NCBI RefSeq assembly: GCF_001375535.1
Contig: NZ_LN831197.1
Span: forward strand, 1,043,752 to 1,107,751
From: Bacillus niameyensis
GTDB taxonomy: Bacteria; Bacillota; Bacilli; Bacillales; Bacillaceae_C
Reading direction: 5' to 3'
DNA: 64,000 nt
Part shown: piece by piece, positions 1 through 9,326 of the stretch
How the letters are laid out: every line of letters begins with the position of its first letter
Numbering within the stretch: the stretch's first letter is position 1
Notes under the pieces: model-generated
Seen by the model: only the letters and a program-made list of their open reading frames with translations
Told to the model about the DNA's origin: nothing
Database searches by the model: none
Position numbers and translations under genes: made by a program

Positions 1-628
1 CCATTGTGTGGTGAAAATCAAGATGATCTTGTGTTAAATTAGTAAACACCGCGACATCAAAATCACAACCATTCACCCTCCCCTGTACCAATGCATGCGA
101 AGAAACCTCCATGACAGCTGTTTCCACATCGTTCTCCCTCATTTTGTGGAAGATTGACTGAAGTGCCAGACTATCAGGAGTCGTATTTTTCGTTTCGTGT
201 ACTTGATTGGCGATATTCACGGACAGAGTTCCAATTAATCCTGTTATATGCTCTGAGTCCTTAAAAATCGAATTAATTAAATAACTAGTTGTCGTTTTAC
301 CATTTGTGCCGGTAATCCCGATTAAATGGAGCTTTTGTGTCGGATGATCATAAAAAGCATCTGCTAAAATGGCCATTGCTTTTTTTGTATCTTTCACTTT
401 AATGACAGGAACACCTAAATCTAAATCTTTCTCTGCAACAACAGCAACTGCACCGTTTTTAACCGCATCTTTTGCAAAATTATGTCCATCTACTTTATAA
501 CCTGATATACAAACAAACAAATTCCCTGGTGCTATATGTACATGATTATTCGCAATTCCAGTAATCTCTGGATTAGAATTAGGTAATTTTATTATAGGAT
601 AAGACTCAAACAGTGTATGCAATTTCAC
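1..628 (-). CDS. murE: UDP-N-acetylmuramoyl-tripeptide synthetase MurE (3' part outside window)
   Basis: MurE adds the third residue (meso-diaminopimelate in Bacillus) to UDP-MurNAc-L-Ala-D-Glu in the cytoplasm. I translated the minus strand from a GTG at 628 (AGAGAGG upstream). It reads VKLHTLFESYP and continues through the Mur-ligase ATP loop GTNGKTTT and the motif VMEVSSHAL to the window edge. Only about 209 N-terminal residues are present; the C-terminal ligase domains lie beyond base 1. It follows spoVD in the order known for the Bacillus wall cluster. A terminator after spoVD suggests that murE has its own promoter in the 630-760 gap. The identification rests on motifs and gene order together. 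Confidence 0.95.
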   Translation of the reverse strand, partial: MKLHTLFESYPIIKLPNSNPEITGIANNHVHIAPGNLFVCISGYKVDGHNFAKDAVKNGAVAVVAEKDLDLGVPVIKVKDTKKAMAILADAFYDHPTQKLHLIGITGTNGKTTTSYLINSIFKDSEHITGLIGTLSVNIANQVHETKNTTPDSLALQSIFHKMRENDVETAVMEVSSHALVQGRVNGCDFDVAVFTNLTQDHLDFHHTM

Positions 629-758
629 ATTTATCAATCCTCTCTAAACAAAACGGTGTTCTTAAGCAACTATAACATTCTAATCTATTCTACATAATAT
701 TTGAAGATGAAGCTATGACGAATCAATAATTTTTTTGTTTAATTATTTGTTCATGAAA

Positions 759-786
759 GGAGCGGCATTTATTTTCATGCCGCTCC
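759..786 (-). terminator. Rho-independent terminator after spoVD
   Basis: A perfect 10-bp inverted repeat (GGAGCGGCAT / ATGCCGCTCC) begins 5 nt beyond the spoVD stop. On the minus strand it is followed by a short TTTC tract, so it is a modest terminator that probably separates spoVD from murE. Confidence 0.75.
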
Positions 787-791
787 GGAAC

Positions 792-2705
792 TTATTTTAA
801 ATAAACCCTTACTGGGGAGCCTGCTTCGACCTTTACACCAGGTTCAGGACTTTGCTGTACGACAGTAGTTCCTTCTCCACTTGCCTTTAATTGTAAATTA
901 TACATTTGCTGCTGAATTTCTTTCACTGTCATTCCTTTTAAGTCTGGTACAGAAATCATTACTGGGTCGTTCCACTTTTTCTCTTTTTCAATTTGATTTT
1001 CTCTCGGTTTAACATCCAACGCGCGAAGAGAATCTTCTAAGATTTTTCCAACGATAGGTGCGGCAACTGTCCCCCCAAATTGTACGGTGCCTTTCGGATT
1101 ATCGACTGCTGTATAGACAACAATTTCCGGGTCGTCTGCGGGCGCAAATCCGATAAATGAAACAACATGGTTATTTTCTAGATATTTTCCATCCTTTGCT
1201 TTTTGAGCAGTACCTGTCTTCCCACCAACACGGTACGATTCGATAAATGCATTTCCACCTGTTCCTTGGGCAACAACACTCTCAAGCGCATGACGGAGTT
1301 CCTTAGATGTAGATTCCGAAATGACCTTTCTTTTCTCAACAGGAGTTTTTCTCATAACGACTTCTCCAGTGCTTGGGTCAATTAACTCTTTAACAATATA
1401 AGGTTGATAAAGGGTACCCCCATTAACCGCTGCCGCTACTGCAGCAACTTGTTGTATTGGTGTAACAGATACTCCCTGTCCAAAAGCTGTTGTAGCAAGT
1501 TCTACAGGTCCGACTTGATCCACTTTAAATAAAATCCCAGTCCCCTCACCTGCTAAATCGATACCTGTTTTTTGTCCAAATCCAAAATTACGGATATATT
1601 GGAACAACTTTTCCTTACCTAACCTTTGGCCGAGTTCTACAAATCCTGGGTTACAAGAATTCTCAACAACTTCTAAAAAAGATTGGCTACCATGTCCACC
1701 TTTTTTCCAGCATCTTAAAGTGGCGCCGCCAACTTTTACGAATCCTGGGTCATGAAAATGATCTTCCTCTAAATCAACCTTGCCTTCCTCCAGAGCTGCA
1801 GCAAGTGTAATGATTTTAAATGTAGACCCTGGTTCGTATGTGCTCCAGATCGGAAGATTCCGGTTATAGATTTCTTGTGGAACCTCCCGGAAATCAGCAG
1901 GATCAAAAGATGGACGACTAGCCATACCTAAAATTTCTCCGTTCTTTGGATTCATGGCAACCGAAATAATTCCATCTGGATTATATAAAGCTTCAGCATT
2001 GTCCAATTCTCGTTCAATAATCGATTGAATTTTTGTATCAATCGTTAGCTTTAAGTCATATCCATCAACAGGTGGGTCAAATTCATCTGACATATCAGGA
2101 AGTCTTCTTCCTTTTGCATCTGAAAAAAATTGAACAGAACCTTTTTCACCACTGAGTTCTTCATCATAGTATAATTCCAATCCCATTAGTCCCTGGTTAT
2201 CGATTCCTGTAAAACCTAATACATGTGAAAGGTAACTCCCGAAAGGATAATGTCGTTTAGAATCCTCAGCAATATAGACTCCCTTTAAACCTAGTGCTTG
2301 TATTTCTCTTGCTTTGTCAAATGAAATTTTTCTTCCTTCAGGAATTCTTTCTATAGAAGATTTTTTTACTAATCGTTGATATATATTTTCTTTTGATGCA
2401 TTAAGTGTTGCTGCTAGTTTTTCAGATGTCGATGCGGGATCCTCGATTTGCCTTGGAATCACGTAAACAGTAGGCGCACTTTTGTTTTCCGCGATCGAAA
2501 CCCCATTCCTGTCGACAATTTTCCCACGTTCTGGTTCGAATGGAATATTTCGGCTCCACGAATCTCTTGCAAGATCTGTTAATTCTTTCCCCATACCAAA
2601 TTGAACATACCCTAATCTAATATCAATAATAAAAAATATTAGCAGGCCTGCCAACAACATAAATGACAGTCTTTTTCTAACTGTTACTGCCGATACTCGT
2701 TTCAA
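792..2705 (-). CDS. spoVD: Stage V sporulation protein D, class B penicillin-binding protein
   Basis: SpoVD is the transpeptidase (PBP2-like) required for spore cortex peptidoglycan synthesis. The 637-residue protein has an N-terminal membrane segment (about 12-32), a PBP dimerisation domain, and a transpeptidase domain. That domain carries the SxxK serine (S294-T-F-K297), SCN (350-352) and KTGTAQ near residue 494. One PASTA domain lies at the C terminus (about 580-637), which distinguishes it from pbpB with two. The start is TTG, set by GAGGAGG 7-8 nt upstream. It lies between pbpB and murE exactly as in B. subtilis. A stem-loop separates it from pbpB, compatible with separate (mother-cell) expression. 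Confidence 0.95.
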   Translation of the reverse strand: MKRVSAVTVRKRLSFMLLAGLLIFFIIDIRLGYVQFGMGKELTDLARDSWSRNIPFEPERGKIVDRNGVSIAENKSAPTVYVIPRQIEDPASTSEKLAATLNASKENIYQRLVKKSSIERIPEGRKISFDKAREIQALGLKGVYIAEDSKRHYPFGSYLSHVLGFTGIDNQGLMGLELYYDEELSGEKGSVQFFSDAKGRRLPDMSDEFDPPVDGYDLKLTIDTKIQSIIERELDNAEALYNPDGIISVAMNPKNGEILGMASRPSFDPADFREVPQEIYNRNLPIWSTYEPGSTFKIITLAAALEEGKVDLEEDHFHDPGFVKVGGATLRCWKKGGHGSQSFLEVVENSCNPGFVELGQRLGKEKLFQYIRNFGFGQKTGIDLAGEGTGILFKVDQVGPVELATTAFGQGVSVTPIQQVAAVAAAVNGGTLYQPYIVKELIDPSTGEVVMRKTPVEKRKVISESTSKELRHALESVVAQGTGGNAFIESYRVGGKTGTAQKAKDGKYLENNHVVSFIGFAPADDPEIVVYTAVDNPKGTVQFGGTVAAPIVGKILEDSLRALDVKPRENQIEKEKKWNDPVMISVPDLKGMTVKEIQQQMYNLQLKASGEGTTVVQQSPEPGVKVEAGSPVRVYLK

Positions 2706-2788
2706 AAAAAGGACCTCCTCTTTCTAGGGCTCGTTCAAACTATATGCGAGATCCTGATTCGATAGAACGATAGGAAGAGGAAAGAAAA

Positions 2789-2818
2789 GAGCGGTGATAT
2801 ATGAATATCAAGCCGCTC
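2789..2818 (-). terminator. Stem-loop/terminator between pbpB and spoVD
   Basis: GAGCGG ... CCGCTC arms, extended inward by TGATAT/ATATCA with one bulge, are followed on the minus strand by TTTTCTTT. This fits a terminator or attenuator ending pbpB transcription before spoVD. Confidence 0.6.
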
Positions 2819-2937
2819 GACAATAACTATATCATTATAAAACCGCATATTCCGTACGTGAAATACAAATGGCAATATGAAGTTGGGGAGAACTCATAGC
2901 ACAACTGCTAAGAGGTCTCCCACATGGCAGCCTTTTT

Positions 2938-5145
2938 TCAATCTACTGGCTCATCATTCTCTTTGGATTGTTTAAGTTTATTCAAACTTTCTTTTGGAGT
3001 CTCAAAATTAACGGTAAGTTGTTCCCCAGCTTGGATAATTGTTTTTGGTTTAAGGCTTTGTTTATACACATAACCTTGACCAACAATATCAACCTTAATA
3101 CCAGCTAATTCAGCGTAATTCAACACTTCCCGTTTTGACCAACCTGTTAAGTCAGGTAAAGTGATTTTCCCTTCTGTCCGCAAAAACACTTTTTCACCCT
3201 CGATTATTTGCGATTCAGATGCAGGTAGCTGTGCTGCCACATTACCTCCTGTCCCTATCAATACAGGAACCATTTTTTTCTCCTTTAAATCTTTCAGAGC
3301 CACTTCGCTATTCGTTGTTTTATAATCTGAAAGATTAATGGTTTTTGCTTCAGGGATTTTCTCAGGTTCTATATTTAAGTATTGTAAGCTACTTTTCATG
3401 ACTGTGTTAAAGATCATCGATACAGGAACACTTCCGTTCTCGTTATCCTCTACATTCAGCTTCGGTTGTTGAACCATTACATACATAATTAATTGTGGAT
3501 CTTCCGCTGGAGCAAGTCCGAGAAACGAAAAAATATAATTGTTATGCCCTTCTAAATAACCGCCTTTTGGATCAGAGATTTGTGCCGTACCCGTCTTTCC
3601 CGCTACTTGATAGCCATCAATCTTATACCGTTCGCCAGTTCCATGTTCACCCGTGATAACTGTTTCAAGGATATCAATGACTTCTCTCGCTGTTTCTTTA
3701 CTAATTGGTTTACCTGCCACTTCTGGCTTCGTTTCTTTGACAGTTCCATCATTTGGATTCACTATTTTATCAACGACATACGGTTTCATCATAACTCCAT
3801 CATTCGCAATAGCCGTCATTGCCTGAACCATTTGCATAGCTGTTACCGTCGTTCCTTGACCGTAAACACTTGTTACTTTTTCGATTGGGTAATTATACAA
3901 AATTTTTCCTGGGACTTCATTTGGTAGAGCAATGTTTGTTTTCATCCCAAACTTGAACTTATCCATATACTCACGCCATGTTTCTGTTCCCATTTTTTCT
4001 AGTAAATAGGCAAACCCAACATTAGAAGATCGTTGAACTCCTTCTAAATAAGTAATTGGTCCCCAACCAACACCATTATTATGATCATTGATCGGTGGGC
4101 TTTTACTGTCCACACGATATTGTCCCGAAGGAAATTTATCATTAGGGTTAAATACACCTTTATCGACTGCAGCAGCCAATGAAAATATTTTCATCGTGGA
4201 TCCTGGCTCAAACGTTGTTTCGATAATCTCATTATGCCACGATTGCTCAATGCCTTCTCTCGTATCTGGATGGAAAGTGGGGCGCTGTCCCATCGCAAGA
4301 ATTCTTCCTGTTTTCGGGTCTGCTACAATCGCCATAATATTTTCCGGCTTATACTGTTCATCGACCTTTGTCATCGCATCTTCAAGAAAGGTTTGAATCT
4401 TTTTATCTAGAGTTAAATAAATATCTTGGCCATTTTCCGGCTCTTTTACATGTTTTTCCGAGTTCGGCAAAATATAATTCCATATATCGCCCTCATACTG
4501 TATGGAGCCATCTTTTCCAGTTAATAAATCATTATAACTCTGTTCCAAACCCATCTTTCCCTCAATAACGGGTTGTTTATTTTTTTCATCTGGGTCCGGC
4601 TTTTGAGCGTAACCTATTAAATGCGAAGCGAAAATACCGTTAGGATAAAAGCGTTTTGTATCTTTAATAAAGGTAATTCCAGGTAATTTAAGGTCCTCAA
4701 TTTTTTGTTTAACGTTATAAGGTAAGTCTTTACCCGCCGCTCCAAATTCAACTTGTTTACGATCTTTCGTTAATCGTTCGTAAATATCAGCTTCACTCAT
4801 ATCAATAAGCTCAGCAAGTTGCGTCGCCGTCTCTTTAGGATCGACTACATGTCGCGGTTTATCTTTATCGTTTGTTAATTTTTCATCCAACACTGCAACT
4901 AACGTATATGAATCAGTATCTTCGGCAATCACTTGACCATTTTGATCATAAATATGACCCCGATGTGCCTTTAATACCCCTTCATGCAAATATAACTCTG
5001 CTGCTTTTGCAGCTAACTCCTTACCCTCAGCTTCACCAGTATATTGAATGGTTATAAATCTAATCATCAAAACAAAAAAGAGCAGACTAAATAAAATAAA
5101 AAAGATCGCTGCTCCTATATTTCTATTCTTTTTATTCGTAATCAT
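2938..5145 (-). CDS. pbpB: Penicillin-binding protein 2B, division transpeptidase
   Basis: PBP2B is the septal peptidoglycan transpeptidase that works with FtsW, FtsL and DivIB at the division ring. The 735-residue protein has a TM segment at about 12-32, a dimerisation domain, catalytic S316-T-M-K319, SSN, and KTGTAQ. Two PASTA repeats lie in the last ~130 residues. The start ATG overlaps the ftsL stop by 4 nt (ATGA), so translation is coupled. The pair ftsL-pbpB and the rsmH-ftsL-pbpB-spoVD order are diagnostic. A 3' stem-loop at about 2890-2935 has no clear T-run. Confidence 0.95.
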   Translation of the reverse strand: MITNKKNRNIGAAIFFILFSLLFFVLMIRFITIQYTGEAEGKELAAKAAELYLHEGVLKAHRGHIYDQNGQVIAEDTDSYTLVAVLDEKLTNDKDKPRHVVDPKETATQLAELIDMSEADIYERLTKDRKQVEFGAAGKDLPYNVKQKIEDLKLPGITFIKDTKRFYPNGIFASHLIGYAQKPDPDEKNKQPVIEGKMGLEQSYNDLLTGKDGSIQYEGDIWNYILPNSEKHVKEPENGQDIYLTLDKKIQTFLEDAMTKVDEQYKPENIMAIVADPKTGRILAMGQRPTFHPDTREGIEQSWHNEIIETTFEPGSTMKIFSLAAAVDKGVFNPNDKFPSGQYRVDSKSPPINDHNNGVGWGPITYLEGVQRSSNVGFAYLLEKMGTETWREYMDKFKFGMKTNIALPNEVPGKILYNYPIEKVTSVYGQGTTVTAMQMVQAMTAIANDGVMMKPYVVDKIVNPNDGTVKETKPEVAGKPISKETAREVIDILETVITGEHGTGERYKIDGYQVAGKTGTAQISDPKGGYLEGHNNYIFSFLGLAPAEDPQLIMYVMVQQPKLNVEDNENGSVPVSMIFNTVMKSSLQYLNIEPEKIPEAKTINLSDYKTTNSEVALKDLKEKKMVPVLIGTGGNVAAQLPASESQIIEGEKVFLRTEGKITLPDLTGWSKREVLNYAELAGIKVDIVGQGYVYKQSLKPKTIIQAGEQLTVNFETPKESLNKLKQSKENDEPVD

Positions 5146-5501
5146 TTTTTCTCAACAACCCTGACATTATCTTCATCTAAATTTAAGCCTAGATCTTTTG
5201 CCTTTTCCCCAATTCTTTCATATTTACTCATATCGCTTATTTGCATTTCTAAATTACCATTAAATATCTGCTGTTCTTGAATCTCTTTTTTAACATCCTC
5301 AATACCTTTATTCACTTCATAAATCTTTGATTGAGCAGAGATAATTTGAACGGCCATTATCCCAATAAAAGCAATAAGCAGTAGAGCAAGAATTTTTTCG
5401 CCAGGAGTAATTCTGGCATGACGCTTTACTTTGATAACTTCTGTTTCAGGCTTTTGAATCGTTTGAAAATGGGGCTGATGCTTACGTGCTAAATTACTCA
5501 A
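5142..5501 (-). CDS. ftsL: Cell division protein FtsL
   Basis: A 119-residue bitopic protein with a basic cytoplasmic N terminus, one TM helix at about 35-55 (KILALLLIAFIGIMAVQII) and an extracytoplasmic heptad coiled coil. This is the FtsL/DivIC architecture. FtsL is an unstable scaffold of the divisome that partners DivIC and PBP2B. The start is TTG, preceded by GGAGGGAG with 6 nt spacing. It overlaps pbpB by 4 nt. Sequence conservation is low in this family; placement between rsmH and pbpB makes the call. Confidence 0.92.
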   Translation of the reverse strand: MSNLARKHQPHFQTIQKPETEVIKVKRHARITPGEKILALLLIAFIGIMAVQIISAQSKIYEVNKGIEDVKKEIQEQQIFNGNLEMQISDMSKYERIGEKAKDLGLNLDEDNVRVVEKK

Positions 5502-5528
5502 ATAAATCTCCCTCCGTCCAATTCTATT

Positions 5529-6461
5529 TTATAGTTTCTCTGCAATTCTTAATTTCGCTGATCTCGCACGATTATTATTAGCTAATTCTTCATCTGATGG
5601 TATAACGGGTTTTCTTGTAACCAATTTCAATATTGGTTCGTAACCTTGAGGTATAACAGGCATTCCTGGGGGTAATTCAGGCCCTTCACTAGCTGATTTA
5701 AAAACACTTTTACAAATACGATCCTCAAGTGAATGGAAGGTAATGACACAGATCCTTCCACCTGGGTTAAGTAAATCAATCGCCTGGTTTAACGATGATT
5801 CAAAGACATGAAGTTCATCATTTACAGCGATTCGAATTGCTTGGAAAATGCGTTTTGCAGGATGTCCACCTTTTCTTCTTGCAGGGGCAGGAATTCCATC
5901 TTTAATTAGTTCAACTAACTGTCCAGTTGTTTCAATAGGGGCTTTTTCTCTTGCAGCCTCTATTTTCCGCGCAATTTGTTTTGAAAATTTCTCTTCTCCA
6001 TATTTGAAAAATATCTTTACTAATTCTTCATACGGCCAATGATTGACTACATCATAAGCCGATACATCTCCAGTAAGATCCATTCTCATATCAAGAGGGG
6101 CATCATGATGATAACTAAATCCTCTCTCGGGAGTATCAAGTTGCGGCGAGGAAACACCCAAATCATAAAGAACACCATCAACTTTGGATATGCCTATTTT
6201 CTCCAATTCTTCACTAAGATTTCGAAAATTACTTTGTATAATCGTTAACTTCTCTAGATGATTTGATAAACGAATCTTTACACTTGCAATTGCTGTTTCA
6301 TCCTGATCAAAGGCGATTAAACGCCCCTTATCGGACAATTGTGAGAGTATTTTCTCCGTGTGGCCTCCACCACCTAGAGTACAGTCTACGTAAAGACCAT
6401 CTGGATCAATGTTCAATCCTTCAAAAGCTTCGTTTAACATTACTGTTGTGTGATTAAACAT
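5529..6461 (-). CDS. rsmH: 16S rRNA (cytosine(1402)-N4)-methyltransferase
   Basis: RsmH (MraW) methylates N4 of C1402 in the 16S rRNA P site using SAM. The 310-residue protein opens with [15 protein letters not shown] and the SAM motif [15 protein letters not shown], followed by [12 protein letters not shown], a helical insertion domain and [11 protein letters not shown] near the C terminus, all family signatures. ATG at 6461 has an SD site (AGGTGAAG). It lies between mraZ and ftsL. The 174-bp gap to mraZ holds an interspersed repeat rather than the usual short spacer. Confidence 0.96.
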   Translation of the reverse strand: MFNHTTVMLNEAFEGLNIDPDGLYVDCTLGGGGHTEKILSQLSDKGRLIAFDQDETAIASVKIRLSNHLEKLTIIQSNFRNLSEELEKIGISKVDGVLYDLGVSSPQLDTPERGFSYHHDAPLDMRMDLTGDVSAYDVVNHWPYEELVKIFFKYGEEKFSKQIARKIEAAREKAPIETTGQLVELIKDGIPAPARRKGGHPAKRIFQAIRIAVNDELHVFESSLNQAIDLLNPGGRICVITFHSLEDRICKSVFKSASEGPELPPGMPVIPQGYEPILKLVTRKPVIPSDEELANNNRARSAKLRIAEKL

Positions 6462-6512
6462 GGGATTACTTCACCTTTCCCGCGTTATGACTTTCTTTAT
6501 TAGATAGTGCTT

Positions 6513-6631
6513 GGTCTAGCTCCAGCGCCCAGCGACTAGCATATTTTCAGCTTCTTCCTACGATAAGTCAACATCGGCTCGTCAGAAGCTTAAAAAGCTT
6601 GTACGTCGCTAAACGGGCGCTTGCGCTTTTC
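6513..6631. repeat. Interspersed hairpin repeat, copy 1 (mraZ-rsmH gap)
   Basis: The ends are inverted: AGCGCCCAGCGAC (6524-6536) against GTCGCTAAACGGGCGCT (6605-6621), allowing a small bulge. The interior carries CTTCTTCCTACGATAAGTC, also present at about 25.9 kb with the same ends. No reading frame is conserved. It resembles the short structured repeats scattered in Bacillus genomes (CTCCAGCGCC ... GGCGCTTGCGC). It lies inside the mraZ-rsmH operon, so it is probably transcribed. Confidence 0.8.
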
Positions 6632-6635
6632 TTAT

Positions 6636-7067
6636 CTATATATCAAAATCGATCATGTTCTCCGCAATGTCAGAAAATGATTCTTCTGATTCTGCAAAGT
6701 ATTCTTCCCATAATTCCTTATTCCAAATCTCAATTCTGTTCGATACGCCTAAAATGACACATTCCTTTACTAGCTTGGAATATCCGAGCAGTGAAGAAGG
6801 CAAATTAACTCTGCCTTGTTTATCCAATTCACATTCAACCGCTCCTGAGAAAAAAAACCTTGTAAAAGCACGAGCATCCTTCTTTGTCATGGGCAATAAT
6901 TTCAACTTTTCTTCTAATTGACGCCATTCATTAAGAGGGTAACCAAATAAACATTGATCAAGACCTCTAGTAATGACAAATGTCTCTCCTAGACCATCGC
7001 GAAACTTAGCCGGGATGATCAAACGACCTTTTGCATCAATGTTATGTTGATATTCTCCCATGAACAT
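6636..7067 (-). CDS. mraZ: Transcriptional regulator MraZ
   Basis: MraZ is an AbrB-fold DNA-binding protein that binds its own promoter region at the head of the dcw cluster. It begins [20 protein letters not shown] and contains two swapped-hairpin MraZ domains (first at about 5-50, second about 76-125, with the DKQGRVNLP signature). It ends NMIDFDI and is 143 residues, the family's usual length. I chose ATG 7067 (GGGGG 10 nt upstream, and family N terminus) over the longer frame at 7082. Putative operator repeats lie just upstream. Confidence 0.95.
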   Translation of the reverse strand: MFMGEYQHNIDAKGRLIIPAKFRDGLGETFVITRGLDQCLFGYPLNEWRQLEEKLKLLPMTKKDARAFTRFFFSGAVECELDKQGRVNLPSSLLGYSKLVKECVILGVSNRIEIWNKELWEEYFAESEESFSDIAENMIDFDI

Positions 7068-7099
7068 GATACATGCCCCCACTTTCTATATTTAATTTA

Positions 7100-7126
7100 C
7101 CACATTCCCCCACCTTCTACCACCAC
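7100..7126 (-). promoter_or_regulatory. Putative MraZ operator (GTGG repeats)
   Basis: On the minus strand the bases 33-60 nt upstream of mraZ read GTGGTGG, GGTGGGGG and TGTGG at roughly 10-bp spacing. Direct TGGGN/GTGG repeats in front of mraZ are the known autoregulatory site of the family. An AT-rich stretch (TAAATTAAATATAG) between it and the gene could be the -10 region. The site is assigned by eye. Confidence 0.55.
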
Positions 7127-7173
7127 TTTTTACATCTCGATTAAAAAAATCTTGAAAATGCCATGTAAACAAA

Positions 7174-7202
7174 AAATCCCTTCCTAATTAAGGAAGGGAT
7201 TT
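7174..7202 (-). terminator. Terminator after bshC
   Basis: Perfect 12-bp arms AAATCCCTTCCT / AGGAAGGGATTT with a 5-nt loop are followed by a T-run on the minus strand, immediately after the bshC stop. It isolates mraZ transcription from bshC. Confidence 0.88.
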
Positions 7203-7205
7203 TGG

Positions 7206-8834
7206 TTATATTTTAATAATTTTATGCTTGCCATCAAAGACAAACTGCAAACTCATAAGCCTTCGAATGAAATCTTCTCCACTAATATTTAAATAATAAT
7301 AAATGTTCCATACTCTTTCTTGAGGACTTCCATTCGGTCTAAGTGATCTTTCAATTCGATTATATTTCTCTAATTCACTTTGATGTTTTTGTTCTAACGC
7401 CCAATTTGCCTTTTGCTTTAGAAATTCAATTTGCTTTATGTGGAAGTCCAAATTTTTTTGAGCAAGTGGCAATAATCCGCGATCTGAAGCTTCCAGTCGT
7501 TTTAAAATAGCTTGATATTTCTCATCCAATGTAGCGGAAATTTCATCAAGCTGACTTCCCAGCAGCTCATCTGCATTCGCCTTTAAATATTTTTCCCTTT
7601 TTCCCGCTACTCCACCTTTAAGAATTTCATCGAGGGAAAGGTTTAGTTCATTAATGTCCCTTTCAACCGCAGATTCTAAGAAGGTCATATTCATTCTTGG
7701 AATAAGAGGAGGCATCTCCATCTTCAATAATTCGAACGCCTGCTTCAATTCGCCCCAATATGCAATTTCTCCAGGACCTGCAATGAATGCAAGCGTCGGA
7801 AACAGCCATTCTTGCATAAGGGGCCTCGTTACTACATTATTACTTAATCGTTCTGGTTCACTTTGCAATACTTGCAATAAGTCTTCTTTTCGAATTTGAA
7901 AATGGCCTTTCCCAGATTCAAATATACCTTCTTCCGAATTATAATTAAGCAGAATACGCTCATTGTCCTTATAGTAAAATAAATTGGCTGCGCCGTTATT
8001 GATTTCAATCATATTGTTAAAGCCAAATCCGCTAATTATGTCTTGTTGGGCAAAGACGGATTTAGTAATAGGAGCAGCCTGCTCAATTAGCTTATAAAAA
8101 AAAGGTTCTTCTAACGTTCTTAAATTAGGATCAGCTGAATCAATAATTAAGACTCCATACTCTTTAAACAAGGACATAATCAAATAAGAGAAAAACTCTG
8201 TAACTGTTTGACATGCTGCAACAGCAGTATGTAAGGTGTCCAACATTTCCTTCGTATAGCTCCGTTCACCAAAATGAAGAAATACTGTATCAATCCATTG
8301 GCTCATGACTTCTTTATCATAATGAATATCAGATGCCATATGCTTTAAGTTAGGATTTCTTGGAAAATTAATTTTCTCCATTTCCTTACCAACTTCTACA
8401 TAAACATGATTAATCTCTAAAAAATCATGATCTTCACCAGCAATCCAAAATACTGGAACGACTGGAATTCCTAATTGTTCCTCTTGTTGCTCAGCAAGCT
8501 TAATTATAGAAATAATTTTATGTATTGTATATAAAGGTCCTGTTAATAACCCCGCTTGTTGACCACCAATCACAACAGTAGAATTTTCACAACGTAACTT
8601 TTGTAAAGATCTTTTTGTTTGTTCCGAAGAAGGAAATGGCTTCATGTATGCCTCTATACATTTAGCAAGTCCTTCTCGATCAAAATTCCTTTTCAAAAGA
8701 TCCGAAACCCTTTTTTCAAAAACAGTGTTCTCCGTTATATCATAATGAAAAAAACCTTTTACAGGTTCTTTTTGTGCTATATAAAGAGAAGCAAAGTCGT
8801 TCGTTGCAGGAATGACAATGCTTTCAATATCCAT
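7206..8834 (-). CDS. bshC: Bacillithiol biosynthesis cysteine-adding enzyme BshC
   Basis: BshC (formerly YllA) ligates cysteine to glucosaminyl-malate, the last step of bacillithiol synthesis, a low-molecular-weight thiol of Bacilli. The 542-residue protein has the family's core motifs: VIGGQQAGLLTGPLYTIHKI at about 90-110, PVFWIAGEDHDFLEINH at about 128-144, and AFIAGPGEIAYWGELK in the second half. A helical coiled-coil region follows at about 430-500. Length matches the family (about 540). It lies directly upstream of mraZ as in B. subtilis. Confidence 0.93.
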   Translation of the reverse strand: MDIESIVIPATNDFASLYIAQKEPVKGFFHYDITENTVFEKRVSDLLKRNFDREGLAKCIEAYMKPFPSSEQTKRSLQKLRCENSTVVIGGQQAGLLTGPLYTIHKIISIIKLAEQQEEQLGIPVVPVFWIAGEDHDFLEINHVYVEVGKEMEKINFPRNPNLKHMASDIHYDKEVMSQWIDTVFLHFGERSYTKEMLDTLHTAVAACQTVTEFFSYLIMSLFKEYGVLIIDSADPNLRTLEEPFFYKLIEQAAPITKSVFAQQDIISGFGFNNMIEINNGAANLFYYKDNERILLNYNSEEGIFESGKGHFQIRKEDLLQVLQSEPERLSNNVVTRPLMQEWLFPTLAFIAGPGEIAYWGELKQAFELLKMEMPPLIPRMNMTFLESAVERDINELNLSLDEILKGGVAGKREKYLKANADELLGSQLDEISATLDEKYQAILKRLEASDRGLLPLAQKNLDFHIKQIEFLKQKANWALEQKHQSELEKYNRIERSLRPNGSPQERVWNIYYYLNISGEDFIRRLMSLQFVFDGKHKIIKI

Positions 8835-8927
8835 AGATTAACTTCCTTTCCGTGCATTTCTTAAATAATCAGATAAAGTATAGCAAATTCGCCAGTGAAA
8901 TGATATTTTCTTGCCTATAACAATCCT

Positions 8928-9326
8928 TCACGTTATCTTCACTGCTTCAAGGATGCTTTTACATAGACCGTAAATAAATAAACAAATATAACAAACCGAG
9001 AACAGCAAAAAGGTCAATCTCCAATATCCAACGAGGACATTAGGGTAAATAATTTCCCCTCGCTTTTTCCAATAAGTTAGCACAAATAGAATTCCAACTG
9101 AAAGCATGATTAAGAGAATGAGCCCAATCAATGATTTAGACCAGATCGCTAAAATAAGATAATGTACAGAAAAAATTAAAATAAAAGTAGTTAAATTGAT
9201 TGCATATCCTCTTGCTTTACGTTGGTTTCCGCTAGTTTTCTTTACAACAAGGAAAATCAGAATATAAAAAAGAGCGGGAGCAATAATAAAAACGGCTGCT
9301 AAAGAGGAGAAAAAGTTAGCCATCAC
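8928..9326 (-). CDS. DUF3397 family membrane protein
   Basis: A 132-residue protein with four predicted hydrophobic helices (about 8-28, 42-62, 66-86, 104-124), matching the small DUF3397 family often found beside bshC/panE in Bacilli. Its function is unknown. Its start overlaps the end of the ketopantoate reductase gene by 11 nt, so the two are likely co-translated. Start GTG at 9326 lies 8 nt after AAGGGG; an ATG follows at once. Confidence 0.75.
   Translation of the reverse strand: MMANFFSSLAAVFIIAPALFYILIFLVVKKTSGNQRKARGYAINLTTFILIFSVHYLILAIWSKSLIGLILLIMLSVGILFVLTYWKKRGEIIYPNVLVGYWRLTFLLFSVCYICLFIYGLCKSILEAVKIT

Noticed and set aside
3580-3927. 115-codon plus-strand frame opposite pbpB
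   Set aside because: Antisense shadow of a conserved transpeptidase domain; no start signal.
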